From Stakelama portus (lineage in GTDB: Bacteria; Pseudomonadota; Alphaproteobacteria; Sphingomonadales; Sphingomonadaceae), in the NCBI RefSeq assembly GCF_003171655.1, contig NZ_QFZL01000009.1, positions 1 through 64,000 of the forward strand: DNA of 64,000 nucleotides. Reading direction: 5' to 3'. Each line of letters opens with the position of its first letter. The first letter of the stretch is position 1. Position numbers and translations under genes: made by a program. Shown piece after piece: positions 44,188 through 54,589 of this stretch. Below the pieces are notes generated by a model. The model worked only from the letters and a program-made list of their open reading frames with translations, had not been told where the DNA came from and ran no database searches.

Positions 44188-44913
44188 CTACCCTTTGAAA
44201 TTATCCTTGGCTTCGCGAAGTTGCGCCAGTGTTTCGACACTGTCGGCGCGCAGGAAGGGATTGGTTTCCAGTTCGATCCCGATGCTGGTCGGCACCGTGG
44301 CATCGCCGACGGCGCGCATCGCATCGACTGCCGCCATGCGATCGAGGATCGCCTGATTATCGGGTTCGGCCACGCGCGCAAATCGGCCGTTCGATTGGGT
44401 ATATTCATGCGCGCAATAGACAGTGGTTTCGGCGGGAAGCGCCGCCAGCCGCCGCATATTCGCGAACATCTGCGCCGCGGTACCTTCGAACAATCGGCCG
44501 CAGCCCATCGCGAACAGCGTGTCGCCGATGAACAACGCCCCGCAATCGGCGAAATGATAGGCGATATGCCCGGCGGTATGCGCGGGCACTTCCATCACCG
44601 TCGCTGTCGCGGTGCCGAGGCGTACGACATCGCCTTCGCCGACCAGCCGGTCAGCGGTGGGAATACGCTCCGCCTCCGCCGCCGGAGCGATCACGGTCGC
44701 ACCGGTCGCTTGCTTGATCGCGGCATTGCCGCCGGTGTGATCGGGATGCCAATGGGTGTTCCAGATCGCCGAGATGGCCCATCCGCGTGCATCGGCCTGC
44801 GCCAGCACGGGATCGGCGAGCGCGGGATCGACCACCATCGTTTCCCGGCTTTCCGGCTCGTGCACCAGCCAGACATAATTGTCGTTCAGAACCGGGATGC
44901 GGACGATTTCCAT
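44188..44913 (-). CDS. gloB: hydroxyacylglutathione hydrolase GloB
   Basis: This 241-residue metallo-beta-lactamase-fold enzyme is glyoxalase II. The two-metal site is THWHPDHTGGN, with later HTAGH and GDTLFAMGCGRLFEG, and CAHEYT, all glyoxalase II motifs. It splits S-lactoylglutathione into lactate and glutathione in the cytoplasm. A VOC protein like glyoxalase I is encoded 2 kb away at 46789..47202. Confidence 0.94.
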   Translation of the reverse strand: MEIVRIPVLNDNYVWLVHEPESRETMVVDPALADPVLAQADARGWAISAIWNTHWHPDHTGGNAAIKQATGATVIAPAAEAERIPTADRLVGEGDVVRLGTATATVMEVPAHTAGHIAYHFADCGALFIGDTLFAMGCGRLFEGTAAQMFANMRRLAALPAETTVYCAHEYTQSNGRFARVAEPDNQAILDRMAAVDAMRAVGDATVPTSIGIELETNPFLRADSVETLAQLREAKDNFKG

Positions 44914-44998
44914 GGGTCTCCTCCTCTGACGGCGACACCGGTCTAGGGAAGATTGCGCCGCGAAGCCACCGGCAGCATCGCGACGCTTTTTTGCGCCC

Positions 44999-46774
44999 AT
45001 GGATCGCCGCGCAGTGCATCCGAAACGGCGTAAGGTTAACCGATCGGAAAGTAGTGTTGCGTACCCAGTTCGCGTGCGCCCTATACCGTTTCTCCTTGCA
45101 GCATTGCTGCTCATCCTCTGCGGAGCGGGCGTCGCGCCCGCCCGCGCGGAAACGCCGATCGCGCGCGCCGGATGCGGGGTCGCTACGGGGCTCGATGCGA
45201 CGCTGGCGGACGCGCTGCGGCAAGCGGCCACCGCTTCCTGCACCACCCCGGGCAGCAGCCGCGGCGCGCGGCAATGGACCATCATCGATTTCGACGGTCC
45301 GGTGAGCATTGCCCGATCGGCAGTGCTGCGCACCAAATTCACCGATTTCTCGTCCGTCGCCGTGCATATCCAATATGCCGACGGACATTGGGCCAATCGC
45401 CAATGGGGCAGCGATATCGCCCAGCGCAACTGGCTAGCCGGGGGCAGAGTCGTTCTGCCGCTGTTGACCGAACACGCCCCGGTGCGGCGGATCGTCGTGT
45501 CGGTCGACAATGCCAATTCGGCGGACATGCTGACCAATCTGACGGTGGTCGGCGGAAGCTCCGTGGCCGAACATGGCTATGATGCCGCGTTGCTGTTCGC
45601 ATTCCTCTGTGGCCTGGTGGCGATCCCGATCCTTTATGATCTGGCGTTTCTGTTCGTGCTGCGCGAACGGTTTCTGGTGTGGCACATCGCCATGGCGGCG
45701 GGCACGCTTTCCTATATCTTCGTATCCTCGGGACTGGTGGTCGTCGCTTTTCCGGGAATTTCGACAGCGCTTCGCTCGCAGCTGCTGATCTGGACATTCG
45801 TCCTCGCCATTGCCTCGGCGATGCAGTTCGCGGCGCATTATCTGGAGGAAAAGGGACTTTCCCGCGTGATGCGGCGCCTGTTGCACATCGCCTCGCTCTG
45901 GGCGCTATGTGTCGGCTGCGTGCTCAGCTTCGGGCATTTCAGCGCCGTCGGGATCTTCGATCTGGTGCACGATATCGGCCTGGGCATGGTGCTGGCGACG
46001 TGCATCGCGGCGCTGGCACATGCGCTGATCCGCGGCAGCCGCCCGGCGCGCTTTCTCGCTGCGGGGTGGAGCCTGACGATCCTCTTCTTCTTCGACCGGC
46101 TGCTTCGCGCGTTCGAACTCTATTCCGCGCCCGACTGGATGACCTATGCGGTCTATTTCGGGCTGGCCTTTGAAACCGTCGTCACGGCGCTGGGTGTCGC
46201 CGACCGCTTCCTGGCCATTCGCCGCGACCGCGACCGCGCGCGAGCGCTCGCCCGGACGATGGAGCATCTCGCCGACACCGATCCGCTGACCGGTATCGGC
46301 AACCGGCGCGCGCTGGAGCGGCGCTTCCGCGATGCCCCCCGCCCCACTGCGCTGGCGCTCATCGACCTCGATCATTTCAAGCATGTCAACGACCGCAACG
46401 GACATGATGTGGGCGATCTGGTGCTCAAGGCTGTGGCGCGGGCGCTCAGCACCATTCCCCGCCATCTGGCGGGCCGGATGGGCGGCGAGGAGTTTGCGCT
46501 ATTGCTGTACGGCACCGATCCCCGGGCCGACGCCGAACGCCTGCGTCAGGCGATCACCAGCCATGTCGCGCGCGAAGTGCCGGGGCTCGAAACGCCGGTC
46601 ACCGCCAGCATGGGTCTGGTCCAGCTTGCCGGCAACGACGTGTTCGAAACGGCGTTCAAGGCCGCCGACCGGCTGTTGTACGAGGCGAAGGCGAGCGGGC
46701 GAAACCGCCTGATTGCGGGCGATTCCGCCGGCGTGGCGCACGCAAAACCGCCACGCCGCCACGCCGCCGCCTGA
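44999..46774 (+). CDS. membrane diguanylate cyclase, 7TM-DISM type
   Basis: This 591-residue protein has a signal sequence (FLLAALLLILCG, cleavage near ARAE), an extracytoplasmic beta-rich domain of the 7TMR-DISMED kind (about residues 50-190), seven membrane spans and a C-terminal GGDEF domain. The active site is GGEEF at 495-499, with the substrate motif DLDHFKHVND, so it is likely an active c-di-GMP synthase. No RxxD inhibitory I-site was seen. The ATG at 44999 lacks a clear ribosome site; a GTG at 45074 would start close to the signal sequence. Confidence 0.9.
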   Translation: MDRRAVHPKRRKVNRSESSVAYPVRVRPIPFLLAALLLILCGAGVAPARAETPIARAGCGVATGLDATLADALRQAATASCTTPGSSRGARQWTIIDFDGPVSIARSAVLRTKFTDFSSVAVHIQYADGHWANRQWGSDIAQRNWLAGGRVVLPLLTEHAPVRRIVVSVDNANSADMLTNLTVVGGSSVAEHGYDAALLFAFLCGLVAIPILYDLAFLFVLRERFLVWHIAMAAGTLSYIFVSSGLVVVAFPGISTALRSQLLIWTFVLAIASAMQFAAHYLEEKGLSRVMRRLLHIASLWALCVGCVLSFGHFSAVGIFDLVHDIGLGMVLATCIAALAHALIRGSRPARFLAAGWSLTILFFFDRLLRAFELYSAPDWMTYAVYFGLAFETVVTALGVADRFLAIRRDRDRARALARTMEHLADTDPLTGIGNRRALERRFRDAPRPTALALIDLDHFKHVNDRNGHDVGDLVLKAVARALSTIPRHLAGRMGGEEFALLLYGTDPRADAERLRQAITSHVAREVPGLETPVTASMGLVQLAGNDVFETAFKAADRLLYEAKASGRNRLIAGDSAGVAHAKPPRRHAAA

Positions 46775-46788
46775 GCGCGACTGCCGCG

Positions 46789-47202
46789 TTACCAGCTGCC
46801 GGTGTTGGGCATCGACGCCCAGGGCTCGGCCGGTTCGAGATGCCCGTCCTGCAGCAATTCGACCGAAATCCCGTCGGGCGTGCGGACGAACGCCATATGG
46901 CCGTCGCGCGGCGGGCGGTTGATCGTCACGCCCGCATCCATCAGCCGCTGGCAAGTCGCGTAGATATCGTCGACGCGATAGGCGAGATGGCCGAAATTGC
47001 GCCCGCCCGAATATTCCTCGGGATCCCAATTGTGGGTCAGCTCGACTTCGCCTTCGTCGCCCGGCGCGGCAAGGAATATCAGCGTGAACCGCCCCTTTTC
47101 ATTTTCCATCCGGCGCCGTTCCTCCAGCCCGATCAGGTTGAAAAAGCGGATGGTGGCATCGGGGTCGGTCACCCGGATCATCGTGTGGAGATATTTGGTC
47201 AT
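46789..47202 (-). CDS. VOC family protein, glyoxalase I-like
   Basis: This 137-residue protein matches lactoylglutathione lyase: HTMIRVTDPDATIRFF, NWDPEEYSGGRNFGHLAYRVDD and DPDGISVELLQ, with His and Glu at the usual metal positions. A conserved TLIFLAAPGDEGEVELTHN lies before them. It probably isomerises the methylglyoxal-glutathione adduct that GloB hydrolyses. Its ATG overlaps the TPR gene stop (TGATG). Confidence 0.88.
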   Translation of the reverse strand: MTKYLHTMIRVTDPDATIRFFNLIGLEERRRMENEKGRFTLIFLAAPGDEGEVELTHNWDPEEYSGGRNFGHLAYRVDDIYATCQRLMDAGVTINRPPRDGHMAFVRTPDGISVELLQDGHLEPAEPWASMPNTGSW

Positions 47203-47951
47203 CACTGGTCCTGCGTATCGGTAGGAGTATCGAATTGGGCGAGCGCCTGTCGGGCGGTGGCGGCACGCGCGGTGCCGGGTGCCAGCGTGATCACGCGCTC
47301 CCATGCGGTGCGCGCGCCATCGGCATTGCCGCTGACCGCTGCGATGTTGCCGAGTTCGAGTTGCACGGCGGGATCGTCGCCCGCCAGCCGCACCGCCTCG
47401 GCAATATCGCGATGCGCGCGCGGCAGATCGCCCATCCGCCGCGCCAGCGTGGCCGACAACAGCCATGCGAACGGGTCCGCAGCCGCCAGCCGCACCGCGA
47501 TATCCAGATCCTCTCGCGCGCCGGCTTCATCGCCGCCGCTCACCCGCGCGCGGGCGCGATCGAGATGCGCCTCGCCCAGCGTCAGCCCTTCGAGCTTTTG
47601 CTTTGCAATCGCCTTGTCGAGCGCGGTCAGCGCGCGATCGGGCACGCCTTCGGCAAGCCAGGCATTGCCGGCCAGCGCCCAGAGATTGGCGGCGCGGACA
47701 TCGTCCTTATCCTCCGCTTCGGTCGCGGCGGCGGAAAAGGCAGAAGCCGCATCGCGCCAGCGCTGCTGGTTGGCGAGCGCAAGGCCCAGACATTCGCGCG
47801 CCTGATAGCCGCCGCCATCGACGATCCACTGATTGGCGAGCGTTTCGCCCTGGCGGGGCGCATTGACCGCCGCGCGTTCGCACGCATCGCCGCGATCGGA
47901 AATCGGCAATGTCGGCCCCGCGACCTGCGCCGCCAGCATCAATGCGAACAT
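47202..47951 (-). CDS. TPR-repeat protein
   Basis: This 249-residue protein begins with a short hydrophobic segment (MFALMLAAQVAGP) that could be a signal. A Cys-containing DACERAA region follows, then at least four tetratricopeptide repeats of the A-x-LG-x-Ax2 kind from about residue 75 on (ANLWALAGNAWLAEG, GEAHLDRARARVSGG, AWLLSATLARRMGDL, VQLELGNIAAVSGNA). It likely binds a partner protein. It overlaps the hydrolase by 13 bases and the VOC gene by four. Confidence 0.82.
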   Translation of the reverse strand: MFALMLAAQVAGPTLPISDRGDACERAAVNAPRQGETLANQWIVDGGGYQARECLGLALANQQRWRDAASAFSAAATEAEDKDDVRAANLWALAGNAWLAEGVPDRALTALDKAIAKQKLEGLTLGEAHLDRARARVSGGDEAGAREDLDIAVRLAAADPFAWLLSATLARRMGDLPRAHRDIAEAVRLAGDDPAVQLELGNIAAVSGNADGARTAWERVITLAPGTARAATARQALAQFDTPTDTQDQ

Positions 47952-48679
47952 GTTGTCACCACATCCTCTACCGCGCGCCGGATCAGCGCAATGTCGGGCT
48001 CACGCGACAACCGATGATCGCCGTCCTTGATCAACAGCGTCTGGACATCGTCGCCGGTCAGCAATTCGGCCAGCTTCAGGCTGCGCTCCCATGGCACATC
48101 GGGATCGCGCTGGCCGTGGAGCAGCCGCACCGGCCCGGAAAATTCAATCGGGGCGATCATCACGCGATTGGCCTCGCCCGAATTCCAGAAATCGCGCGTC
48201 GTGATCGTCGGCTGGTCGCCATAGTCGCTATGTTCGGCGATCCGCCCTTCGCGCAGCAGCGTCAGCTTCTTTTCTTCCGAAAAGCCCCAGTCGGTGAAAT
48301 CGGGCGCGGCGGCGATGCCGACCATGCCGGCCACCCGTTCGGGACGCGCCAGCGCGATCAGCAGCATCAGCCATCCGCCCATCGACGATCCGACCAGCAC
48401 CACCGGCCCGGAAACCAGCGTATCGATCAGCGACAGCGCATCGTCGCGCCATGTCACGAGCGTCTGGTCCTCGAACGCGCCCGGGCTTTCGCCGCATCCC
48501 GAATAATCGAACCGCAGAAAGGCGCGTCCCGCCGCCTTCGCCCATGTCTCGAGCGCCACCGCCTTCGATCCGCTCATGTCGGACGCATAGCCGGGCAGAA
48601 AGACGATGGTCGGCCCGGTCCCTTCGCTCAGATGATAAGCGAGCGTGCGCGCCACCGGCGCGGTGTGAGTCTCCGTCAT
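47939..48679 (-). CDS. cytoplasmic alpha/beta hydrolase, ABHD10-like
   Basis: This 246-residue hydrolase has LPGYASDMSGSKA, the FDYSGCGES motif, the nucleophile elbow GSSMGG, and GQRDPDVPW with the Asp, then DGDHRLSR with the His. The FLPGYASDMSG and FDYSGCG pattern is that of the ABHD10 / acyl-hydrolase group. The substrate is unknown. It is the first gene of a three-gene operon with the TPR and VOC genes. Confidence 0.85.
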   Translation of the reverse strand: MTETHTAPVARTLAYHLSEGTGPTIVFLPGYASDMSGSKAVALETWAKAAGRAFLRFDYSGCGESPGAFEDQTLVTWRDDALSLIDTLVSGPVVLVGSSMGGWLMLLIALARPERVAGMVGIAAAPDFTDWGFSEEKKLTLLREGRIAEHSDYGDQPTITTRDFWNSGEANRVMIAPIEFSGPVRLLHGQRDPDVPWERSLKLAELLTGDDVQTLLIKDGDHRLSREPDIALIRRAVEDVVTTCSH

Positions 48680-48737
48680 GCCCCGGCCTTTAACGCTGGG
48701 GCGTGGCAGGAGAAAGGCGGCGGCGCGACGCCATGGG

Positions 48738-49637
<900 letters not shown>

Positions 49638-49794
49638 CGGCCGGCATCCTGTTTCGTTGGTTCCCCGCAACAATGCGCGAAACTGCCACATGTTGCACGC
49701 GCTGTCGGCATTGCCCCGGGACAATCGGAGCCGCAGCACGATTTTCCTGCTTCCAACCGTTGATGCAGCGCACAACAAACGCCATCTATCGGCA

Positions 49795-50940
49795 ATGGCA
49801 GATGCCGAGCCCCATCCGCGGCGCCATAGCCGCACCGCCGCAATGCCGCTGCCCGATTGCGTGGCGCTGGTGCTGCAGGGCGGCGGCGCGCTTGGCGGGT
49901 TTCAGGGCGGCGTGATCGAGGCGCTGGACGATGCCGGGATCGCGATCGACTGGGTTGCGGGCATTTCCATCGGCGCCGTCAACGCAGCGATCTTTGCCGG
50001 CAATCCCCCCGAACAGCGCGTGGCAAAGCTGCGCGAATTCTGGGATCTGGTGACCGGCGCGCTCCCCGATTTCCAGATCCCGCTCGACGACCGGCTGCGC
50101 GAATGGGTGCATGAATGGTCGGCGGGCGCAGTGCTGGTCGGCGGCGTTCCGGGCTTTTTCCATCCGCGCCCCGTGCCGCCGGTGATGGCGCTGCCCGGCA
50201 CGCTTCAGGCGCTCAGCTTTTATGATTCCGCGCCGCTCGCCCAAACGCTCGACCGGTTGATCGACTGGGATCTGCTCAACGACGGCCCGGTCCGGCTGTC
50301 GGTCGGCGCGGTGAACATCGAAACCGGCAATTTCCGCTATTTCGACACTGCCGAAGAGCGGATCGATGCGCGCCATATCATGGCGTCGGGCGCATTGCCG
50401 CCGGGCCTGCCGCCGATCGAGATCGACGGCGAATATTATTGGGACGGCGGCCTGGTGTCGAACACGCCGCTCAGCCATGTCCTCGACCATCAGCGCGATC
50501 CGATGCTGGTGTTTCAGGTCGATCTGTTCGCCGCCGCGTCGGGCCGTCCGCGCACGATCATGGACGTGATGGCGCGCGAAAAGGAAATCCGCTTTTCCAG
50601 CCGCACGCGGCAGATCACGTTCGAACGGCTGCGCCTGCGCCGCGAGCGCGAGGCGATCCGCAAGGTTCTGGACAAGCTGCCCGCCGATCTGGCCGACGAT
50701 CCCGATGTCGCCGCGCTGCGCATCGCGGCCGAGGAAAAGCCGGTCAGCCTGGTCCACCTCATCTATCGCGCCAATGCGTGGGAGGGCGGCAGCCGCGATT
50801 TCGAATTTTCCGCCCGCACCCTGCGCGAACACTGGCATTCGGGCGCAGCCGCCGTCGCCGAAACCATGGCCAATGCCCGGTTGATCGCCAGCAATATCCT
50901 CGACGGAAAATCCGCCGCGTTCGACCTTACCCATCGTTGA
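49795..50940 (+). CDS. patatin-like phospholipase
   Basis: This 381-residue protein has the patatin oxyanion motif GGGALGG at about residue 30, the nucleophile motif GISIG (Ser58), and the catalytic Asp in WDGGLVSN. The longer C-terminal part (QITFERLRLRREREAI) matches the DUF3734 extension. Such proteins often lie beside 3-hydroxybutyrate dehydrogenase, as here. The start at 49795 is uncertain; an ATG at 49843 just before LPDCVAL is also possible. It is divergent from the ypfJ-like gene. Confidence 0.88.
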   Translation: MADAEPHPRRHSRTAAMPLPDCVALVLQGGGALGGFQGGVIEALDDAGIAIDWVAGISIGAVNAAIFAGNPPEQRVAKLREFWDLVTGALPDFQIPLDDRLREWVHEWSAGAVLVGGVPGFFHPRPVPPVMALPGTLQALSFYDSAPLAQTLDRLIDWDLLNDGPVRLSVGAVNIETGNFRYFDTAEERIDARHIMASGALPPGLPPIEIDGEYYWDGGLVSNTPLSHVLDHQRDPMLVFQVDLFAAASGRPRTIMDVMAREKEIRFSSRTRQITFERLRLRREREAIRKVLDKLPADLADDPDVAALRIAAEEKPVSLVHLIYRANAWEGGSRDFEFSARTLREHWHSGAAAVAETMANARLIASNILDGKSAAFDLTHR

Positions 50941-50965
50941 TTTCACGAAAGAACGGAGTGTTCCC

Positions 50966-51751
50966 ATGTTTCTGAAAGGCAAGTCGGCCATCGTAACCGG
51001 TTCCACCTCCGGCATCGGCCTCGCCTATGCCCAGGCGCTGGCAGCCGAGGGCGCTTCGGTGATGATCAACGGGTTCGGCGACGCCGACGATATCGAAAAG
51101 GAACGCGCCGCGCTGGCCGAAAAAAGCGGTGCCAAGGCGCTGTACGATGCCGCCGACATGACCAAGCCCGATGAAATCTATGCGATGATCGATCGCTGCC
51201 ACAGCGAACTGGGCGGGCCCGACATCGTCATCGCCAATGCCGGTATCCAGCATGTCGACCCGATCGAGGATTTCCCGATCGACAAGTGGAACGCGATCAT
51301 CGCGATCAACCTGTCCTCGGCCTGGCATCTGATGCGCGGCGCGGTGCCGCATATGAAGGCAAAGAAATGGGGCCGGATCATTTCGACCGCTTCGGCGCAT
51401 TCGCTGACCGCCAGCCCCGGCAAATCGGCCTATGTCACGGCCAAGCACGGCATCGCCGGCATGACCAAGACCGTCGCGCTGGAAACCGCGACCGATGGCA
51501 TCACCGTCAATTGCATCTCGCCCGGCTATGTCTGGACGCCGCTGGTCGAAAAACAGATCCCCGACACGATGAAGATGCGCGGCATGACGCGCGAGCAGGT
51601 GATGAACGACGTGCTGCTCGCCGGTCAGCCGACCAAGGAATTCATCAAGCCCGAGGAAGTCGCCGCGCTGGCAATCTATCTCTGCCGCGACGAAGCTTCG
51701 GGCATTACCGGCGCCAACCTGTCGATCGACGGCGGCTGGACCGCGCAATAA
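50966..51751 (+). CDS. 3-hydroxybutyrate dehydrogenase
   Basis: This 261-residue SDR has the NAD motif TGSTSGIG at residues 12-19, NAG, and a Ser-Tyr-Lys centre (STASAHSLTASPGKSAYVTAK). The IQHVDPIEDFP and LLAGQPTKEFIKPEEVA segments are characteristic of 3-hydroxybutyrate dehydrogenase. It converts 3-hydroxybutyrate to acetoacetate, the last step in polyhydroxybutyrate breakdown. ACGGAGTG precedes the ATG. It follows the patatin gene by 25 bases. Confidence 0.92.
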   Translation: MFLKGKSAIVTGSTSGIGLAYAQALAAEGASVMINGFGDADDIEKERAALAEKSGAKALYDAADMTKPDEIYAMIDRCHSELGGPDIVIANAGIQHVDPIEDFPIDKWNAIIAINLSSAWHLMRGAVPHMKAKKWGRIISTASAHSLTASPGKSAYVTAKHGIAGMTKTVALETATDGITVNCISPGYVWTPLVEKQIPDTMKMRGMTREQVMNDVLLAGQPTKEFIKPEEVAALAIYLCRDEASGITGANLSIDGGWTAQ

Positions 51752-51761
51752 CGTCCGCGTT

Positions 51762-51795
51762 GCGATGGGCGCGGTGCAGGCGCCGCGCCCATCGC
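51762..51795. other. strong hairpin between convergent genes
   Basis: GCGATGGGCGCGG and CCGCGCCCATCGC form a perfect 13-base stem with an 8-base loop, placed between the dehydrogenase and the convergent exported-protein gene. There is no T-run, so it may be a weak terminator or an RNA-stabilising end. Confidence 0.5.
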
Positions 51796-51823
51796 ATAGC
51801 TGACAACCCCGCCGGAGCGTCGG

Positions 51824-52288
51824 TTATTCGCCCAGCATCTCGGTAATGACCAACGTCACCGGGACTTCGCTGCCCGATTCCAACGTACCGACATAAATGT
51901 CGTAATAGCCGCTCTGGGGATTGCGGAAGTGGAAGATGGGATCGCCGTCTTCGAAACTGTCGTCGTCGCAATACCATTCCCCATCGGGGCCGTTGATCGC
52001 GATGGTGGTGTCGGCACCATCGCCGATCGCACCGATCGACAGCGTATAATCGCCGGCGGTATAATCGAGCGTCACATCGGGCGCGTTCGCGATGAAACCG
52101 ACACAGGCGCCGCCCAGCCGTTCGGCATTGATGTCGCCACCGGCGATCATCTGGACCTGATGCGGGTCTTCGTCGAATCCGGCCGATAGCGTCACGGATT
52201 CGAATGTGGGATCGAGGCTGACATCCTGCGCGGCGGCGGGCGTGGCAAACGCGGCGGCGAGCGCGATAACAGCGATAGTGCGAATCAT
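51824..52288 (-). CDS. exported protein, possible pre-peptidase C-terminal-like domain
   Basis: This 154-residue protein has a Sec signal peptide (MIRTIAVIALAAAFATPAAAQ). The mature part contains DYTLSIGAIGDGADTTIAINGPDG and WYCDDDSFEDGDPIFHF, then SGYYDIYVGTLESG, a beta-sandwich pattern like pre-peptidase C-terminal domains. It is acidic with a likely Asp-rich calcium-binding loop. A GGGGGAG site precedes the ATG. No enzymatic motif is present. The role is unknown. Confidence 0.8.
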   Translation of the reverse strand: MIRTIAVIALAAAFATPAAAQDVSLDPTFESVTLSAGFDEDPHQVQMIAGGDINAERLGGACVGFIANAPDVTLDYTAGDYTLSIGAIGDGADTTIAINGPDGEWYCDDDSFEDGDPIFHFRNPQSGYYDIYVGTLESGSEVPVTLVITEMLGE

Positions 52289-52516
52289 GGAAAACTCCCC
52301 CTTCTCCGGCGAAGCGAAGCGCCTCACTCGACTTGTCTTATGAATTGCACAGCCTGTCACCAGGATTAATGCAATCGGGCCCCGGCCGGAGCCGGAAGGC
52401 CGCACCGGGCATCCCGATTGACGGGCAATTCCATTCTCCCCCACCGGGGGACTGGACCGCAGCCCCATAGCGCGCGACAAGGGTGCGCGGCACGCAGGGT
52501 TCGGGAGAAGCGTTTT

Positions 52517-53143
52517 ATGGTCTGGAAACCTGCACTTGCCGCCGTGGCGGCGCTATCGACTGCCTCGTGCGGCATCTATCGCCAGATGTATGCGCCGCCC
52601 GCGCAAATGGGCAGCGACTGGCGTCAGGTCGCGACCGACACCGATCGCGATCGGCTGCGCCGCTGGCATCTGGCATGGGACGAAGCGCTCCCCGCCGCCC
52701 GCGCCGCCGATCCCGCCGGCGTGGCAGCCGCCGGGGCGTTGCTCGAACCGGACCGGGCATTGCCCGGCGCGATGCCGCCGCCGGGCAGCTATCGCTGCCG
52801 CACGTACAAACTGGGCGCGGCCGGCCCTGCCGCGCGCGACTTCACCGCCTATCCCTGGATGGAATGCCGGGTCTTTTTCGAAGACGAAGTGCTCAGCCTG
52901 CACAAATTGTCCGGGTCGCAGCGTCCGGTCGGGCTGTTGTTCCGCGATCGCGATGCGCGCGCGATCTTCCTCGGCACGCTGGTGCTGGGCGACGAAAACG
53001 CACCGCTTCGCTATGGCGTCGATACGACGCGCGACATGATCGGCTATGTCGAACGCGTCGGGGATGCGCGCTGGCGGCTGGTGCTGCCCTGGCCCCGCTT
53101 CGAATCGAAGCTCGACGTGATCGAACTCGTTCCCGCTTCCTGA
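52517..53143 (+). CDS. DUF4893 lipoprotein
   Basis: This 208-residue protein has a lipobox-like TASC (Cys18) after a short signal, then the DUF4893 pattern: WRQVATDTDRDRLRRWHLAW, PGSYRCRTYKLG, LSGSQRPVGLLF, and MIGYVERVGDARWRLVLPWP. The function is unknown; the family is mainly found in alphaproteobacteria such as sphingomonads. TCGGGAGAAG precedes the start. Confidence 0.85.
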   Translation: MVWKPALAAVAALSTASCGIYRQMYAPPAQMGSDWRQVATDTDRDRLRRWHLAWDEALPAARAADPAGVAAAGALLEPDRALPGAMPPPGSYRCRTYKLGAAGPAARDFTAYPWMECRVFFEDEVLSLHKLSGSQRPVGLLFRDRDARAIFLGTLVLGDENAPLRYGVDTTRDMIGYVERVGDARWRLVLPWPRFESKLDVIELVPAS

Positions 53144-53232
53144 TCCCGCAAATATTCGGCCCGATCGCGCGCTTGCGCTTCGTCCGCGCGGGGGCGAAGC
53201 TGTGGCGAACGCCAAAGCCTAAAGGGGGTCCT

Positions 53233-54549
53233 ATGCTTCGTTCGCTGCTTCTCGCCACTGCGCTGATCGCCGCGCCTGCCGCGATGGCCCAATCCGGTCC
53301 GTCGCCCGCCGATCCCGCGCCGCAGGACATGCCCGCGCTGATGGACCTGTATCGCCATCTCCATGCTCATCCCGAACTCAGCCTGCACGAAACCCAAACC
53401 GCCGCATTGCTGGCGGAGGAAGCGCGCAAGGCGGGCTTTACCGTCACCGAAGGAGTCGGCGGCACCGGCGTGGTCGCGATCCTGGAAAACGGCCCCGGCC
53501 CGACGTTGCTGATCCGCGCGGATATGGACGCGCTGCCGGTGACCGAGGAAACCGGGCTCCCCTATGCTTCGACGGTTCGCGCGACCACCGATGAGGGGAT
53601 CGAGGCAGGCGTGATGCACGCATGCGGCCATGATACGCACATGGCGGCGTGGGTCGGCACGATGCGGCGGCTGGCCGAATTGAAGGACCAATGGTCGGGC
53701 ACGCTGGTGATGATCCTTCAGCCGGCCGAGGAACGCGGCATGGGCGCGCGGATGATGATCGAGGACGGACTGTTCACGCGCTTTCCCAAGCCGACCCATG
53801 CCATCGCCTTTCACGACAATGCGGGGATGGCCGCCGGCACGATCGGCGTGACGTCGGGCTATGCGCTCGCCAATGTCGATTCGGTCGATATCGTCGTGCA
53901 CGGCATTGGCGGCCATGGCGCCTATCCCCAGACCACGCGCGATCCGGTCGTGGTCGCCGCGCGGATCGTCACGTCGCTGCAGACCCTGGTCAGCCGCGAA
54001 GTCGATCCCCAGCAACCCGCGGTCGTCACGGTCGGCAGCTTTCACGCCGGATCGAAGCACAACATCATTCCCGACACCGCGACGCTGCAGCTTACGGTGC
54101 GCAGCTATACCGACGAAGTGCGCCAGCAATTGCTCGACGGCATCGCCCGGATCGCACGCGGCGAAGCGATCGCGGCGGGCATTGCCGAGGACCAGCTGCC
54201 CGACGTGACGGTGAAGGACGAATATACGCCATCGACTTACAACACGCCCGAATTCAGCACCCATGTCGCCGGCCTGTTCGCCGAACATTTCGGACAGGCG
54301 CGGGTCATCGCCACCCCGCCTGTGATGGGGGGCGAGGATTTCGGCCGCTATTATCGCGCGGAACCGACGATGGAGAGCCTGATCTTCTGGGTCGGCGGCG
54401 TGCCGCAGGATCAATGGGACGCGGCAAAGCGCGGCGAAGCCGATCTGCCCTCGCTCCACAGCTCCAAATGGGCGCCCGATGCCGAAGCGGTGGTCGGCAC
54501 CGCCAGCGAAGCGCTCACCCTCGCCGCACTCGACATCCTGAAGAAATAG
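53233..54549 (+). CDS. exported M20 family amidohydrolase
   Basis: This 438-residue protein has a signal peptide (LLLATALIAAPAAMAQ). The M20 amidohydrolase metal site follows: HACGHDTHMA (Cys and His), QPAEE (catalytic Glu) and, near the end, GGEDFG. The dimerisation domain contains GGHGAYPQTTRDPV. It resembles hippurate/IAA-amino-acid hydrolases and would cleave N-acyl amino acids in the periplasm. It follows the DUF4893 gene after 89 bases. Confidence 0.92.
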   Translation: MLRSLLLATALIAAPAAMAQSGPSPADPAPQDMPALMDLYRHLHAHPELSLHETQTAALLAEEARKAGFTVTEGVGGTGVVAILENGPGPTLLIRADMDALPVTEETGLPYASTVRATTDEGIEAGVMHACGHDTHMAAWVGTMRRLAELKDQWSGTLVMILQPAEERGMGARMMIEDGLFTRFPKPTHAIAFHDNAGMAAGTIGVTSGYALANVDSVDIVVHGIGGHGAYPQTTRDPVVVAARIVTSLQTLVSREVDPQQPAVVTVGSFHAGSKHNIIPDTATLQLTVRSYTDEVRQQLLDGIARIARGEAIAAGIAEDQLPDVTVKDEYTPSTYNTPEFSTHVAGLFAEHFGQARVIATPPVMGGEDFGRYYRAEPTMESLIFWVGGVPQDQWDAAKRGEADLPSLHSSKWAPDAEAVVGTASEALTLAALDILKK

Positions 54550-54589
54550 CGGGGGAGAGTTTCTCCACCCCGCCGTCGGAAGGGGATCA

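Noticed and set aside
52483..54549. 688-codon frame ending in the M20 enzyme
   Set aside because: The first 250 codons are an off-frame reading of the DUF4893 gene; the enzyme has its own signal peptide at 53233.
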